Positions 12,610 through 24,281 of a stretch of 64,000 nt of DNA are shown piece after piece (positions within the stretch are counted from its first letter, which is position 1; every line of letters starts with the position of its first letter). The notes beneath the pieces are model-generated. The model had not been told where the DNA came from, searched no databases, and worked only from the letters and a program-made list of their open reading frames with translations. Both the position numbers and the translations under genes were made by a program. Origin of the DNA: Papio anubis (lineage: Eukaryota; Chordata; Mammalia; Primates; Cercopithecidae); contig NC_044990.1 of assembly GCF_008728515.1 (NCBI RefSeq), positions 10,189,156 to 10,253,155 on the forward strand, in the 5' to 3' direction.

Positions 12610-13990
12610 GTTTCCCATTCCACCTAAGATATTTTTGCTGGGTATAGCATTCTGGGTTGGGAGCAATTTTCTTCCGTTACTGTACAAATGCTCTACCATT
12701 GTCTTTCCCCTCTTATCATTTCTGTTGAAAACTCAGCTGTATATCTTGTTTCTGTTTATTTAAAAAAAAAAAAAACAAACAAAACATGTATACCCTCTCC
12801 CCTCCATGACTTCCCCTGCCGCCAGCTGCTTTTAGGATATTCTCTATCTTTAGTTTTCAACAGTGTTACCGTTATGTGCCTATGTGTGATTTTCTTTGTA
12901 TTTGTTCTCACTGGAGTTTACAGAGCTTCTTGAGTGTACAACTTGATGATTTTAGTTAGTTTTGGAAAATTCTAAGCCTGTATTCTTTAAATATTCCTTC
13001 AGTCCCATTCTGTCTCTCCTTAGTTTCTAATGTCATGCATTTTAGCCATTTTCCTTGTGTCCCATGTTGCCATAGCTCTTTTCTTCCCTTTTTTTTTTTC
13101 CTTGTATCAGTCTGGATATTTTTTACTGGACTTGGTTTCCAGACTGTTAATCTTCTCAGCTATTGTGTGTAATATTTTTTTGAGTTACTAACTTCAGTTC
13201 TTGCGTTAAGTTTTAGATTTTTCATTTGGCTCTTGTTTATAAATTCTAGTTCTTTGGTGCAATTTTAAAAATCTTTTTATCCTTAAAGGACACATTAACC
13301 ATATCTTTTTAAAAGTCTTATTTGATAACTGCAACATCTGCTTTATCTGTGCATCTCTTTCTGTTTTTCACTTTTCTTGTTTCTGGTTTGATCTTGTTTC
13401 TTGCTCTGCCGGGTAAGTTTTAACTAAATCTCAGATGTTTTATGTGAAAAATTAAGAAGGCTATGGATGATAGGAATTCCTATAGAAGGATTTAATCTTC
13501 TGGGTTGTAGATGTTGTTTGGGTAGGTCTATTTACAGACTGCCCATACTCCAGAGCCCTTTTGTCCTGGCAATCTGAACTCCAGCCTTGGTTTCCCAGCA
13601 CTACAGTACTGCCAAAGGCTTTGCTCAGCTTTTTAGCCTCTCCACTGCTGCTTTCCGCTTGGTTCATTTTTTTTCCTTGGTTTTTGTGCAGCTTAGGTCA
13701 TTGACGGAAACTTGCATGCAGCATCTTGGGACCCCCTTACATCTCTTCTCTTTCAAGGTCTCCAGCTCCAGACTCTACCTTTCAGTCCAGCGAGGCTGCA
13801 AAAGCTCCCAGCTGCTGCTTTTAGCTGTGTGCTATTTGCAGCTCCAGGAATCAGCAAATTCCTTGAGGAAAGGAGAAGGCCAATATGGGGCTCCCATGGA
13901 TGGCCTTTCTAATTCTGGGATCTTAGTCCTTTATGTCCTATCTGCCTTTGTTGTTTTCTAATGGCTTCACTCCTTTGCTTTATGTAATTT
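12610..13990 (-). mobile_element. Ancient L1 (L1M-type) fragment, antisense
   Basis: The stretch resembles the inverted 5' region of old L1M elements, including TTTGCTGGGTATAGCATTCTGG, a T-rich coding-opposite strand and a TTGATAACTGCAACATCTGC motif. It contains a 13-base A run near 12762. Boundaries are approximate and the right half (13560-13990) is the less certain part. Confidence 0.5.
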
Positions 13991-14084
13991 CTCCAGCTTT
14001 TATACCTGTTAGAGTAGATGTGATCGAGATTATTCTATTGTGGTCAGAAGTGGAAGTCTTTCATTACACTTCAGTAAAGTCTGT

Positions 14085-14585
14085 GCTCCTTTCCTCTGGC
14101 ACATAAAACTCACCCTGGTCAGCCTTTTGCCTGTCTCTTTTGTACCTTACTCCCACATCCAGTAGCTCCAGCCACACGGGATTTCTTTTTTCATTGACTG
14201 TATCAAACTTTTTCCCACCTCAGGGATTTTGCATTAAGTCCTTTGACGGCTCTTCCTCAGATTTTTGCATAGAGCTTGCTCTTTGATATTATTTCATCTC
14301 AGTTCGCTACTGAGGATGAACAAAATGCTAGTCATCATTATATGACTAACAGATTTTTGCATAGATCCAGCTCCTTGATATTATTGCATCTCAGTTTGTT
14401 ACATCCTAAGAGATTTCTCTCTCTTTCAGGGCAGCTCCTAGTCACCCTGATGTATTTTCTTCAAAGCACATTTCAATCACTACCTGGTTATTTTACTTAC
14501 TTTTTAAATTTCCATTTCTCCACTGTAGGGTAAGTTATGTTTCTGCCTGGTGTGTGGTAGATTCTCAATAAAAATCTTTTGAATG
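14085..14585 (+). mobile_element. LINE-2 relic, second part with 3' end
   Basis: Reads through the L2 pattern (CCACCTCAGGGATTTTGCAT) and ends with a decayed L2 3' terminus, GTAGATTCTCAATAAAAATC, followed by TTGAATGAATGAG. Together with 12240-12605 it forms one sense L2 interrupted by the antisense L1M. Confidence 0.75.
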
Positions 14586-14998
14586 AATGAGTAAATAAAT
14601 AGATAATCACTGATTCTGAAAGGAATTTTTCAAATCATTCTTTCAAAACCTCAGTAGGGCATAAGGGCATACTATTTTCTTCGCCCTAATAGTCTTTTTA
14701 TGTGGAATATTCTATAAAATACCACTTTTATACATTTATGGTATAATGATGACTAATACCTTGTTCATCTTGATGATCAGACCTTGAACTACTTTTTGTA
14801 TACAAAGCTTATGTTATATTCATTATCATACTAGTGTTAATTATATTTTTGTTCACATTCTCTAGAAATATTTAATCTGTGCTAATAACTCTTTATCACC
14901 CAAAATATTTAATTATCTAAAACCAATAGTACAACTTTCTATTGGTCTCACATGAAATGGTTGTTTTTAAAGTGACATGTTATATCTTTATTTAACAG
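14586..14998 (+). other. Intron 6, 3' end
   Basis: AT-rich sequence leading to the exon 7 acceptor TTTATTTAACAG (ends 14998). No transposon was recognised. Confidence 0.7.
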
Positions 14999-15135
14999 GA
15001 ATGGTTTTTGGGAAAAGCATTACATGATGAAGAATCTACAATAATTCACCATTATGCCTTTTCTGAGAATCCTACAGTTTTTAAGTATCCAGACTTTGCT
15101 GCAGGCTGGGCCTTAAGTATTCCACTTGTAAACAA
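14999..15135 (+). CDS. B3GLCT: B3GLCT exon 7
   Basis: 137 bp in phase 0, reading EWFLGKALHDEESTIIHHYA, then FSENPTVFKYPDFAAGWALS and IPLVN, and ending with AA of Lys199 (about residues 154-199). The acceptor is TTTAACAG/GAATGG and the donor AACAA/GTAAGA. I recall Ala in human where this copy has Ser (DEESTI). The dense aromatic FKYPDFAAGWALS run resembles the conserved core of GT31-like folds and belongs to the N-terminal domain. Confidence 0.97.
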
Positions 15136-15269
15136 GTAAGAATTTATTGGACTTTTTTCAGGGAGGTGGGAAGGGTGTACATCAACTTTAATTTCATTGA
15201 GTACAGTAACTGATGGCTCTCAGGATCTCAAATGAGTTTTTCAGCCAGCGGCAGTGTGTGGTGAGACCT

Positions 15270-15460
15270 GGAAAAGGAGCCACGTGCCTGAGGGTTTCTG
15301 CTTCAGCACTGTCATTGACTAGACCCTTCAGACAAAATCATTCAACCTCTCTGTATATTCTTCTTACTCATCCACAAAATAATAAGCTGTGAGACTAAGG
15401 GAGAAGACAGAAGTGCTCTGAGAACCATGCACATGGAAGCCTCATTACTATTGTTAAGAG
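15270..15460 (+). repeat. MIR SINE relic
   Basis: Shows the decayed MIR core order: a CTGCTTCAGCACTGTCATTG tRNA-like part, CAACCTCTCTGTATATTC, then ATCCACAAAATAATAA. Boundaries are approximate. Confidence 0.6.
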
Positions 15461-16397
15461 ATGTACTTAGCTATAGGTGTAACTTCTCTCACCCGTAAGA
15501 AAATGAAGCAGTAACATGCTGGGGTTGAGAGTTGATGACTCATTAGGTGCATGGGTGTGCATACTTAAACACGGGCCAGGCAGGAGGACAGCTAGCTAGT
15601 GGAAGGTACTGTAGGTAATCATAGCTAGCCATTTGTGTGTATAATCACAATGGTGCTCTGTTAGATGTGGAAAGTGAAGATGGTTAAATTGTAATTCAGG
15701 AGAAATACGGTTGTTGACAAGCCCTTCAGATTAATTATTAAATGTTTTTCTTCTTTAGGGAATAGAGAGTTGATAAAGCAGTTGTGACTTTTTTATCTTC
15801 AGAGATGAAAGAGTTTCTGTCATTAAGTGTCCTGTCTCTAGGATTTGGGGTCTTCAAAATCTTATTAGCCCATTGTAGATATACAGGATAGTACATACCT
15901 TGTCATTCCTGGCTGGACAAAACTTCTTGACTACTCCTTTCACATTTGAAAGTTCTCTACAGTGTGATACCCTCCTTTCCAGTGTAGAATCCAAACAACA
16001 AAACAAAACCCCTGTGTTTCCTACCCTTCCTTGCCACTAGGAAGCAGCATATATTGTAGGTTCCATTAGGTAGATGTGTTATGTACAATTATTTTTGGGA
16101 ACTGAATTGTGTGGGGAAGGAGACAAAGCATGGGGGACTGTTTGAATTGAGACTCATAGCAGAGGAAGAGTCAGTTGCGATTGACAGCAGCTTCCTGATG
16201 ATGGCAGAGTCTGAAGTTCCTACGCTGCTTATTTCTGTGCTACAAATCTGGGGGTTCTTGAATCTTAGCTTACAGTCTGTTTAATCAGACTTTCCAGTAA
16301 TTCCATGAGCCATCTATATGCTTTAATGAATTTACATTATGCTTTAACTAGCCAGAGTGGATTATTTTTGTTTGTTTGTTTCCAGTTAAGATCCTTG
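15461..16397. other. Intron 7 stretch without recognised element
   Basis: About 0.9 kb of unique-looking sequence. A 67-codon open frame (16081-16284) has no recognisable domain. Confidence 0.6.
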
Positions 16398-16698
16398 CCG
16401 GGCACGGTGGCTCACGCCTGTAATCCCGGCACTCTGGGAGGCTGAGGCGGGCCAATCACGGGGTCAGGAGATCGAGACCATCCTGGCGAACACAGTGAAA
16501 CCCCATCTCTACTAAAAAAATACAAAAAATTAGCCAGGCGTGGCGGCGGGCTCCTGTAGTCCCAGCTACTCGGGAGGCTGAGGCAGGAGAATGGCGTGAA
16601 CCCGGGAGGCAGAGCTTGCAGTGAGCTGAGACCGCGCCACTGCACTCCAGCCTGGGAGACAGAGCAAGACTCTGTCTCAAAAAAAAAAAAAAAAAAAA
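16398..16698 (+). mobile_element. AluY-type element
   Basis: Sense Alu with the AluY-like GAGGCAGAGCTTGCAGTGAG and a pure A tail. It is flanked by GATCCTTG at 16390-16397 and 16700-16707 (short target duplication). It keeps the common CTCACGCC head, unlike the monkey-type copies elsewhere in the window. Two long minus-strand open frames here are Alu-derived and not genes. Confidence 0.95.
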
Positions 16699-16707
16699 GG
16701 ATCCTTG

Positions 16708-18265
16708 ACTTACACACTCCATCCTGGGACTGCCAGGCAAGGATGCCTTTCTCCTGTCCCCTACCAAGCATGCCTAACAGCATCTGCACAGCCTCCCTCC
16801 CTTCATTCTTAGAAGGGTTAAGGAGGAAGGGGAGTGAAGACAAGAAGAAGTAGTGGTCGTTCCTTTCTCACCGTCTGCTGGTCTGCCTAGTTCTGTGCTC
16901 TGCAGGGGAGAGGGAAATATGTTCTGCCTTTCAGCAGCCTCGGGTCGTGTTTCTTCTCAAATTAAGTACACTTTGGTTTGCTACAGCTTGAGCACTGGGA
17001 GTTCCCAGGACACTCTTTTCCTGCAGTGTCCAGCAGCCTTATGTTTGGGGCCAGTTTAGCCACCTTTGTTGAGTCTGGACTCTTAATGCCTAGAAGCTGT
17101 GACCTGCACTTTGTAGGCTGAGCCACTGTTCCTTCTCCCTTCCTCAAGTATTCTTGTCATCCTCGGCCACAGGAGGCTTCCTCTAGCCTTCCTCATTTGG
17201 TCTCTGCTTAGTTTTATGGTATGGAAAGATTTGGTCTGACCTCTCCTTGGGAGAAGTCCCACATGGTAGTGATTTTTTCTGACTTGGGACTTATAACCTC
17301 TGTGTAAGCCTGTTTCTCTCCCATTTCCCATATACTACGAAGTCCCTTGAGAGAGGAACAAACACAGCTATTGCCTGCCCTGTGAAGTGCTGTAACTGCA
17401 GCAGGTGCTTCTTCCTTCAGGGCTAAAGAGGAAACCAGTGGACCCAGGAAGAGCTATATGGCAAGCAGAGGGTCTAATCATTTGCTTGAAGCTAGTATAG
17501 CTCTTTTCTTCATCACTGCCTTCTGATCCAGGAGGCCTCTTATCCTGAAGGCAAATCCTTATAGTCTAGAGTTTTACCTTCCTTCTTCCCATCACAATTT
17601 CCTATCTTCCTTTAGCAAGACTTTATTGGAGACCTCTTGATACTGAATTCAATTCAGTTTTTGTTGAATTAGGTGTTAGAAGTAACTATTTATTCTTGCT
17701 TCCTTTGACTTACTGTCTTAACCAGGTGCGAGTTGATGGAAGTGATCCTGTTTGAACACGTTTTTGACTCCTGGCATCCCTATATAGGGCAGTTCAACCT
17801 AACTCTTATTGGCTGACATGCTGGTGTTAAGTTTAACCTGTCCTAGGAAAGCTCTGCCCTCTGCTTCACTGCCCATCAGGTGTAGCAGCACCCAGAGCAC
17901 TGGCAGGCTTTGTTGGCTCTGGCTAGCGCTCACCTCATTACTGTCTCATGCTCACCACATGACTAGCTTCCAGGGGTTCGTGAACCAGGGTTGTAGGTTG
18001 TGCACTAGCCGAGATGTTAGCCTTGTTAAGGGGTGACTTTATGTTCTGGATTATCTGGCATTTTGCAAGGTAGTCCCACAGGAGACCACAGGTCCATGAT
18101 TCCCTTCCCTGTTGTGTTTGTGAGATCATTGAACCCATCTGTTGACAAGGGAAGGTAGCCAGTGCCCAACTTCCATAGGGGTTTCACATCTCCCTTTCTG
18201 GTCAAGTTTAACCGTATTTAGGAGAGAGAACTGAGGGCCGCGTCACTGCAGCAGGGTGTGTAGGC
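16708..18265. other. Intron 7 stretch without recognised element
   Basis: About 1.55 kb of moderately GC-rich sequence. Several open frames of 60-82 codons occur on both strands without domains or supporting splice sites. It may include undetected old repeats. Confidence 0.55.
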
Positions 18266-18266
18266 A

Positions 18267-18611
18267 TTTTAGTCTGTTTGGGCTGCTATAAGAAAATGCC
18301 GTAAACCAGGGAGCTTATAAACAACAGCAGTTTATTATAGTTCTGGAGGCTGAAAGTCCAAGATCAAGGCGCTGGCAGATTCAGTGTCTGGTGAGTGCCA
18401 GCATTCTGGTTCCTTTCCTTCTTGTTGTGTCCCCTCATCTGGGAGAAGGGTTGAGGGGTCTTTTTTTCTAAGGGTGCAGTCCCATTCATGAGAGTTCCCT
18501 CCCCATGGCCTCTTCACCTCCCAAAGGCCCTGCCTCCTAGTAACATCACCTTGAGGGGTAGGACTTCAGCCTATGAATTTGAGAGGGGACACAAACATTC
18601 AGACCATAGTA
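18267..18611 (-). mobile_element. MLT1 LTR (ERVL-MaLR), antisense
   Basis: Reads AGTCTGTTTGGGCTGCTATA, then AGTTCTGGAGGCTGAAAGTC and ATCACCTTGAGGGGTAGGAC, ending GACACAAACATTCAGACCAT. This is the inverted MLT1 solo LTR from end to end. No internal sequence adjoins it. Confidence 0.88.
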
Positions 18612-19032
18612 ATAGGAACTGTGACTAAGGGAGTTAAAGCCAAGAGGTTAATCTTTTCCACAAAGCTCAGGAAATTCCCAGCACTTCCCCCGTGACTCCA
18701 GTATGATAGCGGAGTGAGGCACCAGATAGCCTTCTGCATGCTCAACAGTGACCAACAAACTGTAGAATGTGTATGGTTCATTGATATCCATGGTCTTGTC
18801 CCTACCTCCTCTCCCTTTCCCCTGCCAGGAAAGACAAAGCAAAATAAATATGCAGACTTATCATAGTGCCATATTTAAAATTCTAGTTATCTTAGATCAT
18901 ATTTCCTTTCCCCCTGATGCTGACAGGTAATCAAGCAAATAAAATGATATAACCCATCTGGCATAACAACTATCTTGTGGTCAAGATATATTTTAAAATG
19001 GCTTTTCTAGTGGGGATTCTTATTTATTTTTC
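18612..19032. other. Intron 7 stretch without recognised element
   Basis: About 420 bases between the MLT1 LTR and the next Alu. Nothing was recognised. Confidence 0.6.
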
Positions 19033-19043
19033 AAGAAATTGGT

Positions 19044-19342
19044 GGCCGGGCGCGGTGGCTCAAGCTGTAATCCCAGCACTTTGGGAGGCCGAGACGGGCG
19101 GATCACGAGGTCAGGAGGTCGAGACCATCCTGGCTAACACGGTGAAACCCCGTCTCTACTAAAAAAAATACAAAAAACTAGCCGGGCGACGTGGCGGGCG
19201 CCTGTAGTCCCAGCTACTCAGGAGGCTGAGGCAGGAGAATGGCGTAAACCCGGGAGGCGCAGCTTGCAGTGAGCTGAGATCCGGCCACTGCACTCCAGCC
19301 CGGGCGACAGAGCGAGACTCCGTCTCCAAAAAAAAAAAAAAA
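19044..19342 (+). mobile_element. AluY of Old World monkey type
   Basis: Young sense Alu with the head GGCCGGGCGCGGTGGCTCAA, the tail-half variant GAGATCCGGCCACTGCACTC, and intact CpGs. Target duplication AAGAAATTGGT at 19033-19043 and 19343-19353 is perfect. The CTCAAGC head and GATCCGGCC form are, from memory, typical of cercopithecoid AluYR-type subfamilies. Confidence 0.95.
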
Positions 19343-19807
19343 AAGAAATTGGTATTATACTCAGGACTAGAGGAAGGATAAAGTATCCATTAGCCCCATC
19401 AGCTGCAACATTGGATCTTCCTAGTTGTTTTTTTCCCAGTTTTTCCCTAATGTGCTGACTTTATTTCTTCCTATTATTGGCAGCTATATCAATTAGCATG
19501 CTTTTGGATGCAAGTAATAGGAAGCAACTCAAACTGGATTAAGGAAATACTTTGGCTGTAATTGGGGTGAGTGAGGTCTGTGGTTGGTTGATCCGGCAGT
19601 TTATCGATATCATTGAGGACCCACGCTTTCTCTGTCCCTCTATCCTATAGTACACAGAATCCATTTATCCTAAATCTGGTTCCTCTTGTGGTTTCAAGAC
19701 AATAAGGGCTACGTATTTCCTGTTTGTATCCAATAGTAGACAGCCTGTTCCCGACCATGAATGGTAAAGTGCTTAATCCTCAGTCTGGTTGGGCCAACTG
19801 CATATGT

Positions 19808-19926
19808 GTTCTAATCTCCAGACTGTTAACAGTTGCCTGGGAATTTCATTGATTATTAGAATTATTGGAATTTTCAGTTCTAATCCCCAGAGTATTAACA
19901 GTTGCCAGGGAATTTCATTGCTTATT
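19808..19926. repeat. 50-bp tandem duplication, period 69
   Basis: GTTCTAATCTCCAGACTGTT and the following 30 bases (19808-19857) recur at 19877-19926 as GTTCTAATCCCCAGAGTATT and so on, with about six differences and a 19-base spacer. It is an old local duplication with no coding content. Confidence 0.85.
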
Positions 19927-20325
19927 CTGGCTGGCCCAGAGTAATCAGTCTCTGACTCTGGAGCCTGTATAATTGTTGGGCTTAATATTAATCAAAACCA
20001 GAATTTGTTTAGGAAGAATGAAGGGGAAACTATTTACATGGACAACCAACAGGGCCAGTCCAGGAATGCTGATTCCCTTTGTGTCCTTTCCTTGACTTTA
20101 TGGCCCACATTGTAGGTAACGTAACAACTTACAGTTACTTAAGTATTTCTTCTGCCCTAGTCTCCAGCACAACTGGTTACCTAAAGATATTTCATGAGGC
20201 ACGCTTTCTTAGACTATTTCCCACTGAAATTTTATTTGGCCTAACAATTCCACATCAGTGAGTTTTGAGTTCACACTGCCTAATATTTCCTGGCAATCCA
20301 TCCATTTGATCAATTAAAACAAATT

Positions 20326-20389
20326 GATTTTGAAGTCATGTGGCATGAGTCCAAATCCCAAAGTTACCTTGATACAGTTTATTTATGAA
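20326..20389. repeat. 64-bp dispersed direct repeat, copy 1
   Basis: GATTTTGAAGTCATGTGGCA through TTTATTTATGAA matches 22044-22107 at 62 of 64 bases. See the second copy. It does not look like a known transposon family. Confidence 0.9.
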
Positions 20390-20696
20390 TAAATATTTTC
20401 CTTTTTGGAGAAATTTTCGTTAACTTCCAATAAGATGATTCCTTCAAAAATCATCTTATTAAAAAAATCGTTACAGGACACTGTTTCTGGTTTTCGCCAT
20501 TGTTTTTCCACCAGCAAACCTTATCGAGATTTCCTTCAGCAGGTTGCTCTGTTGACTGATTGACAAGTGGGATTGAAAAAGCCAGCTAGGTATTGAGTTG
20601 AAAGGGCCCTCGGTCATTTGCACGTCTGTAGCCTAGGTGGTTGTGTTGTTAGAACTGTGCCATTGGGGGCATGACTTAACTTATTTATTTATATAT

Positions 20697-20982
20697 TTTT
20701 TGAGACAGAGTCTTGCTCTGTCACCCAGGCTGGAGTGCAGTGGCACGATCTTGGCTCACTGCAAGCTCCACCTCCTAGGTTCACGCCATTCTCCTGCCTC
20801 AGCCTCCCGAGTAGCTGGGACTGCAGGCTCCCGCCACCATGCCCGGCTAATTTTTTGTATTTTTAGTAGAGATGGGGTTTCACCGTGTTAGCCAGGATGG
20901 TCTCGATCTCCTGACCTCGTGATCCACTTGCCTTGACCTTCCAAAGTGCTGAGATTACAGGCATGAGCCACCACACCCGGCC
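20697..20982 (-). mobile_element. Alu element
   Basis: Inverted Alu from TTTTTGAGACAGAGTCTTGC to CCACACCCGGCCC, preceded by a short TTTATTTATTTATAT run. It contains GTTCACGCCATTCTCCTGCC, which is AluY-like. Confidence 0.94.
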
Positions 20983-21424
20983 CAATAACTTCTAAAAATT
21001 GGGAAAGCTAAAACTTCATATTTGCCAGGAACTGAATATTTAATGAGGAAACATTTCATCTAAGTAACTGGAATTTCTGGCTTTCATTGGTTTTTTGGTA
21101 TTGTTGGTTACTGAAACTAGCATTGGAAAAACCCTGCTTCATATCTTGCTTCATAGAAAAACGAAATCCAGTTAGCACTATTAGGTATTGCCATTGGTCA
21201 CCCTGCACACTCTTAGAACTTGAACTTGTTTGCAAGGTGACTGGGTGACTGACACAGGCCTGAGGTGGCACATGAGGCTAACTCTTCCACCAGAAGTCTG
21301 TGATATTTACGTAAATATGACTTGGTTATGGTACACTCTGTGGACTGCAAGAGATTGCCACTGAAAGATAGCCATGTACATTTTCATTAGTCCTCTTATC
21401 AGTCCTTTTCTGTCTCAGGAATTC

Positions 21425-21725
21425 TTTTTTTTTTTTTTTTTTTGTGATGGAGTCTTGTTCTGTTGCCCAGGATGGAGTGCAGTGGCACAATCCCGGCTCA
21501 CTGCAACCTCAGCTTCCCGGGTTCAAGCAATTCTCCTACCTCAGCCTCCCAAGTAGCTGGGATTACAGGTGTGCAACACCATGCTCGACTAATTTTTGTA
21601 TATTTAGTAGAGATGGGGTTTCACCATGCTGGCCAGGCAGGTCTTGAACTCCTGACCTCAGGTGATCTACCCGCCTCGGCCTCCCAAAGTGCCGGGATTA
21701 CAGGCATGAGCCACCACACCTGGCC
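21425..21725 (-). mobile_element. Alu element with 15-bp target duplication
   Basis: Inverted Alu with a long T tract at 21425-21443. It is flanked by CTGTCTCAGGAATTC (21410-21424) and CTGTCTCAGAAATTC (21726-21740), with one difference. It is AluS-like in age. Confidence 0.95.
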
Positions 21726-22043
21726 CTGTCTCAGAAATTCTATCAGTGGTTTTCACTTTTTCCCCTTCTGAGGTTTCCCTCAAAGAAAAAGAATTTTCAA
21801 GGATTGAATGAGAAACTTGAAAAGCCAAAAAGATGGAGAGCATGTTTAAGGTAACAGTACTAAGGTGTTTATTGACGGTTGTGAAGGGGCCTATGAAACA
21901 CGGCCATCTAACAGTGGAGGTCACATGCTTCTTGTATTCTGATCACAACTTGGTGTTCCTCGCCTGTGGCAATAAGCCCGGGTATGACTTTTCTGTCTTT
22001 GGAGCCTGAATGAAGTGAAGACTTACTCTTTGTGGTCTAATTA

Positions 22044-22107
22044 GATTTTGAAGGCATGTGGCATGAGTCCAAATCCCAAAGTTAGCTTGATACAGTTTAT
22101 TTATGAA
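22044..22107. repeat. 64-bp dispersed direct repeat, copy 2
   Basis: Second copy of the 20326-20389 segment, 1,718 bases downstream in the same orientation, with two differences. Flanks differ on both sides, so this is a small copied segment and not one long repeat. Confidence 0.9.
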
Positions 22108-22518
22108 AACTTGCTCCAACTGAGAAGAATTCATATTGGACAAGATCTCACTTGCCAGGGCAGACATTTTTTCTCTAAGTATATATTTGGAGTGTATCTG
22201 AGGATGTAGACTCTCAGTCCACCCCACTTACACTCACAGATCTGTGGGCGAGTATTGAGCAGGAATGTGACAGATATTATATGGGGCTTCTTTTGGTGCT
22301 ACCTGCTACTAAGCTATGTTAGTATCAGCTGTGAGACAAATGCTTTGTAATGAAGCACATTTATCCTGTGTCTGCTTTCTGTCTTCTTCTAATCAGAGAA
22401 TCAGAGGTGAATTTTTATAGAAATCTTTCGTGGCCCAACCAGAAAGATGTAATTAAAAACAGTTGGAAAAAAAATTGAAATTTATTGCTATTTTTCCTTT
22501 TTCTTTTAAAATTTTTCT

Positions 22519-22832
22519 TTCTTTTTTCTTTTTTTTTTTTTTCCTTTTCTTTTCGAGACAAGGTCTCTGTTGCTCAGGCTGGAGTGTGATCATGGTTCAC
22601 TGCAGCCTTCAACTACTAGGCTCAAGCGATCCTCCCACCGCAGCCTTCTGAGTAACTAGGACTACAGATGCACCATGCTTGACTAATTAAAAAAATTTTT
22701 TTTTAATTTTGTTTTAAATTTTATGTTAAACTATGTTGCCCAGGATGGGCTCTAACTCCTAGCCTCAAGCAGTCCTCCTGCTTTTGCCTCCCAAAGTGCT
22801 GGGTTTATAGATATGAGCTACTGTGCCCAACC
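22519..22832 (-). mobile_element. Old Alu (AluJ-like)
   Basis: Inverted Alu with heavy decay (GTTGCTCAGGCTGGAGTGTG, CTGGGTTTATAGATATGAGC) and an expanded AT-rich middle linker. Divergence points to the oldest Alu class. Confidence 0.88.
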
Positions 22833-22858
22833 TACTCTTCCTTTTTAAAATCACTATT

Positions 22859-23148
22859 TTTTTTTTGAGACGGAGTCTCGCTCTGTCGCCCAGGCTGGAG
22901 TGCAGTGGCTGGATCTCAGCTCACTGCAAGCTCCGCCTCCTGGGTTCACGCCATTCTCCCGCCTCAGCCTCCCGAGTAGCTGGGACCACAGGCCCCCGCC
23001 ACCTCGCCCGGCTAATTTTTTGTATTTTTTAGTAGAGATGGGGTTTCACCGTGTTAGCCAGCATGGTCTCGATCTCCTGACCTCGTGATCCGCCCATCTC
23101 GGCCTCCCAAAGTGCTGGGATTACAGGCTTGAGCCACCGCGCCCGGCC
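22859..23148 (-). mobile_element. AluY of Old World monkey type
   Basis: Young inverted Alu ending CAGGCTTGAGCCACCGCGCC, the complement of the CTCAAGCCTG head. It is flanked by a perfect 15-bp target duplication TTTAAAATCACTATT at 22844-22858 and 23149-23163. It sits only 26 bases from the older Alu at 22519-22832. Confidence 0.96.
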
Positions 23149-23329
23149 TTTAAAATCACTATTATTTCTTTGTAGTGAAATTATGTATGAGGAGGTTTGT
23201 AATTTAAACTAATAGTCTAGTCTTCAGCTCTATAAGTAAATACAAAACCATGTGGTATTTTGGTGATTTGGGTAAGTATTCCTCCCTCGTTAGCTTTGAA
23301 TCAAATAATATGTTGTCTAGTTCATTCAG

Positions 23330-23770
23330 GGAGCTCACTGAGTGCTCATTGTGGTCTGGTACGGTGGGCAGTGCTGGCAAGACAGAGAAGAAAGTATAAC
23401 ACAGAGAGAGCTATGTATACACCAGATTTTAATGCATGTGATAAAGCTGATAGGTCTGTGCTTTGTACTCTGGCAGTCAAGGAAGTTTCCATTTACTCTG
23501 GTGGGCAAATCTGGGTAAGTTTTACAGAGAAGGTACCCATGAGTTTTGTGTTTACAAGTTTGCTCCGTAAAGGTTGGGAACAGGCAGTCTAGGCAGATGT
23601 CCAGCAGGAGAGAACAATGGGGAGGCGTGTGCACTGGGTGTAGCAAGTGGGTGCTGTGATGCTAGAGATGGCTGGGAATGGTAGGAGCCTGGAGACTGGC
23701 TTGGGAGTTTGGGGCTTTATTCTGTATGGGAAAGGAGCCATTGAAAATGTTTAAACAAGACAGTGACTTG
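23330..23770 (-). repeat. Possible L2-class relic
   Basis: Starts TGAGTGCTCATTGTGGTCTG and contains GCAGTGCTGGCAAGACAGAG. Further on, a GGAAAGGAGCCATTGAAAAT pattern fits old LINE-type dispersed repeats. Identification is weak. Confidence 0.35.
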
Positions 23771-24217
23771 CAATAAAACTGTTATTCTTCCCCAAAACCA
23801 CATGCTTTTCCCCCATGAAACTCAGCAAGATTCATTAAAGTAAGAAACAAAAAGTGACCGTGTCTGTTTCTCAAGCACAATTTATTTTCCCTTTCCTTTT
23901 TCTTTCTCTGTATTATTTAGTTTAAAGATTATCAGGAGTCAACAAAGCTCGTGACTTTTCCCCCCAAGGCATTGTATTGTATCGTACGTTATTTGGCAGA
24001 TGTTGGAATAATGAATGCTACTTTCCTTGCGTTCATTTATTGGTCAGCCATCCGTTGCATTTTTCACAGTCCTTTCCCTCAAGGAAATTAAACTGTTATT
24101 TTTATCTTTAAATCTGTATGTTTATCTGTTTTCAAACACTAGAAAGTCTCAAGAATGTGTTAGTCTTATTTGACACTTCTTTTGGTTAAAAAAAATCAAA
24201 TTGTCTCTATTTTCTAG

Positions 24218-24281
24218 GCTTACCAAGAGACTAAAGAGTGAATCCCTGAAATCCGACTTTACAATAGATTTAAAACATGAG
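24218..24281 (+). CDS. B3GLCT: B3GLCT exon 8 (donor is the Peters-plus hotspot)
   Basis: 64 bp. The first base completes Lys199, then LTKRLKSESLKSDFTIDLKH and E220. The acceptor is TTTTCTAG/GCTTAC and the donor GAG/GTATGT at 24282. In human numbering the exon ends at c.660, so this donor is the site hit by the recurrent Peters-plus mutation c.660+1G>A. Here it has the normal GT. 64 bp is not a multiple of three, which explains why skipping this exon destroys the frame. It links the N-terminal domain to the segment before the catalytic domain. Confidence 0.97.

Noticed and set aside
16412..16843. 143-codon minus-strand open frame
   Set aside because: It runs through the inverted strand of an AluY; Alu antisense frames are commonly open and this is not a gene.
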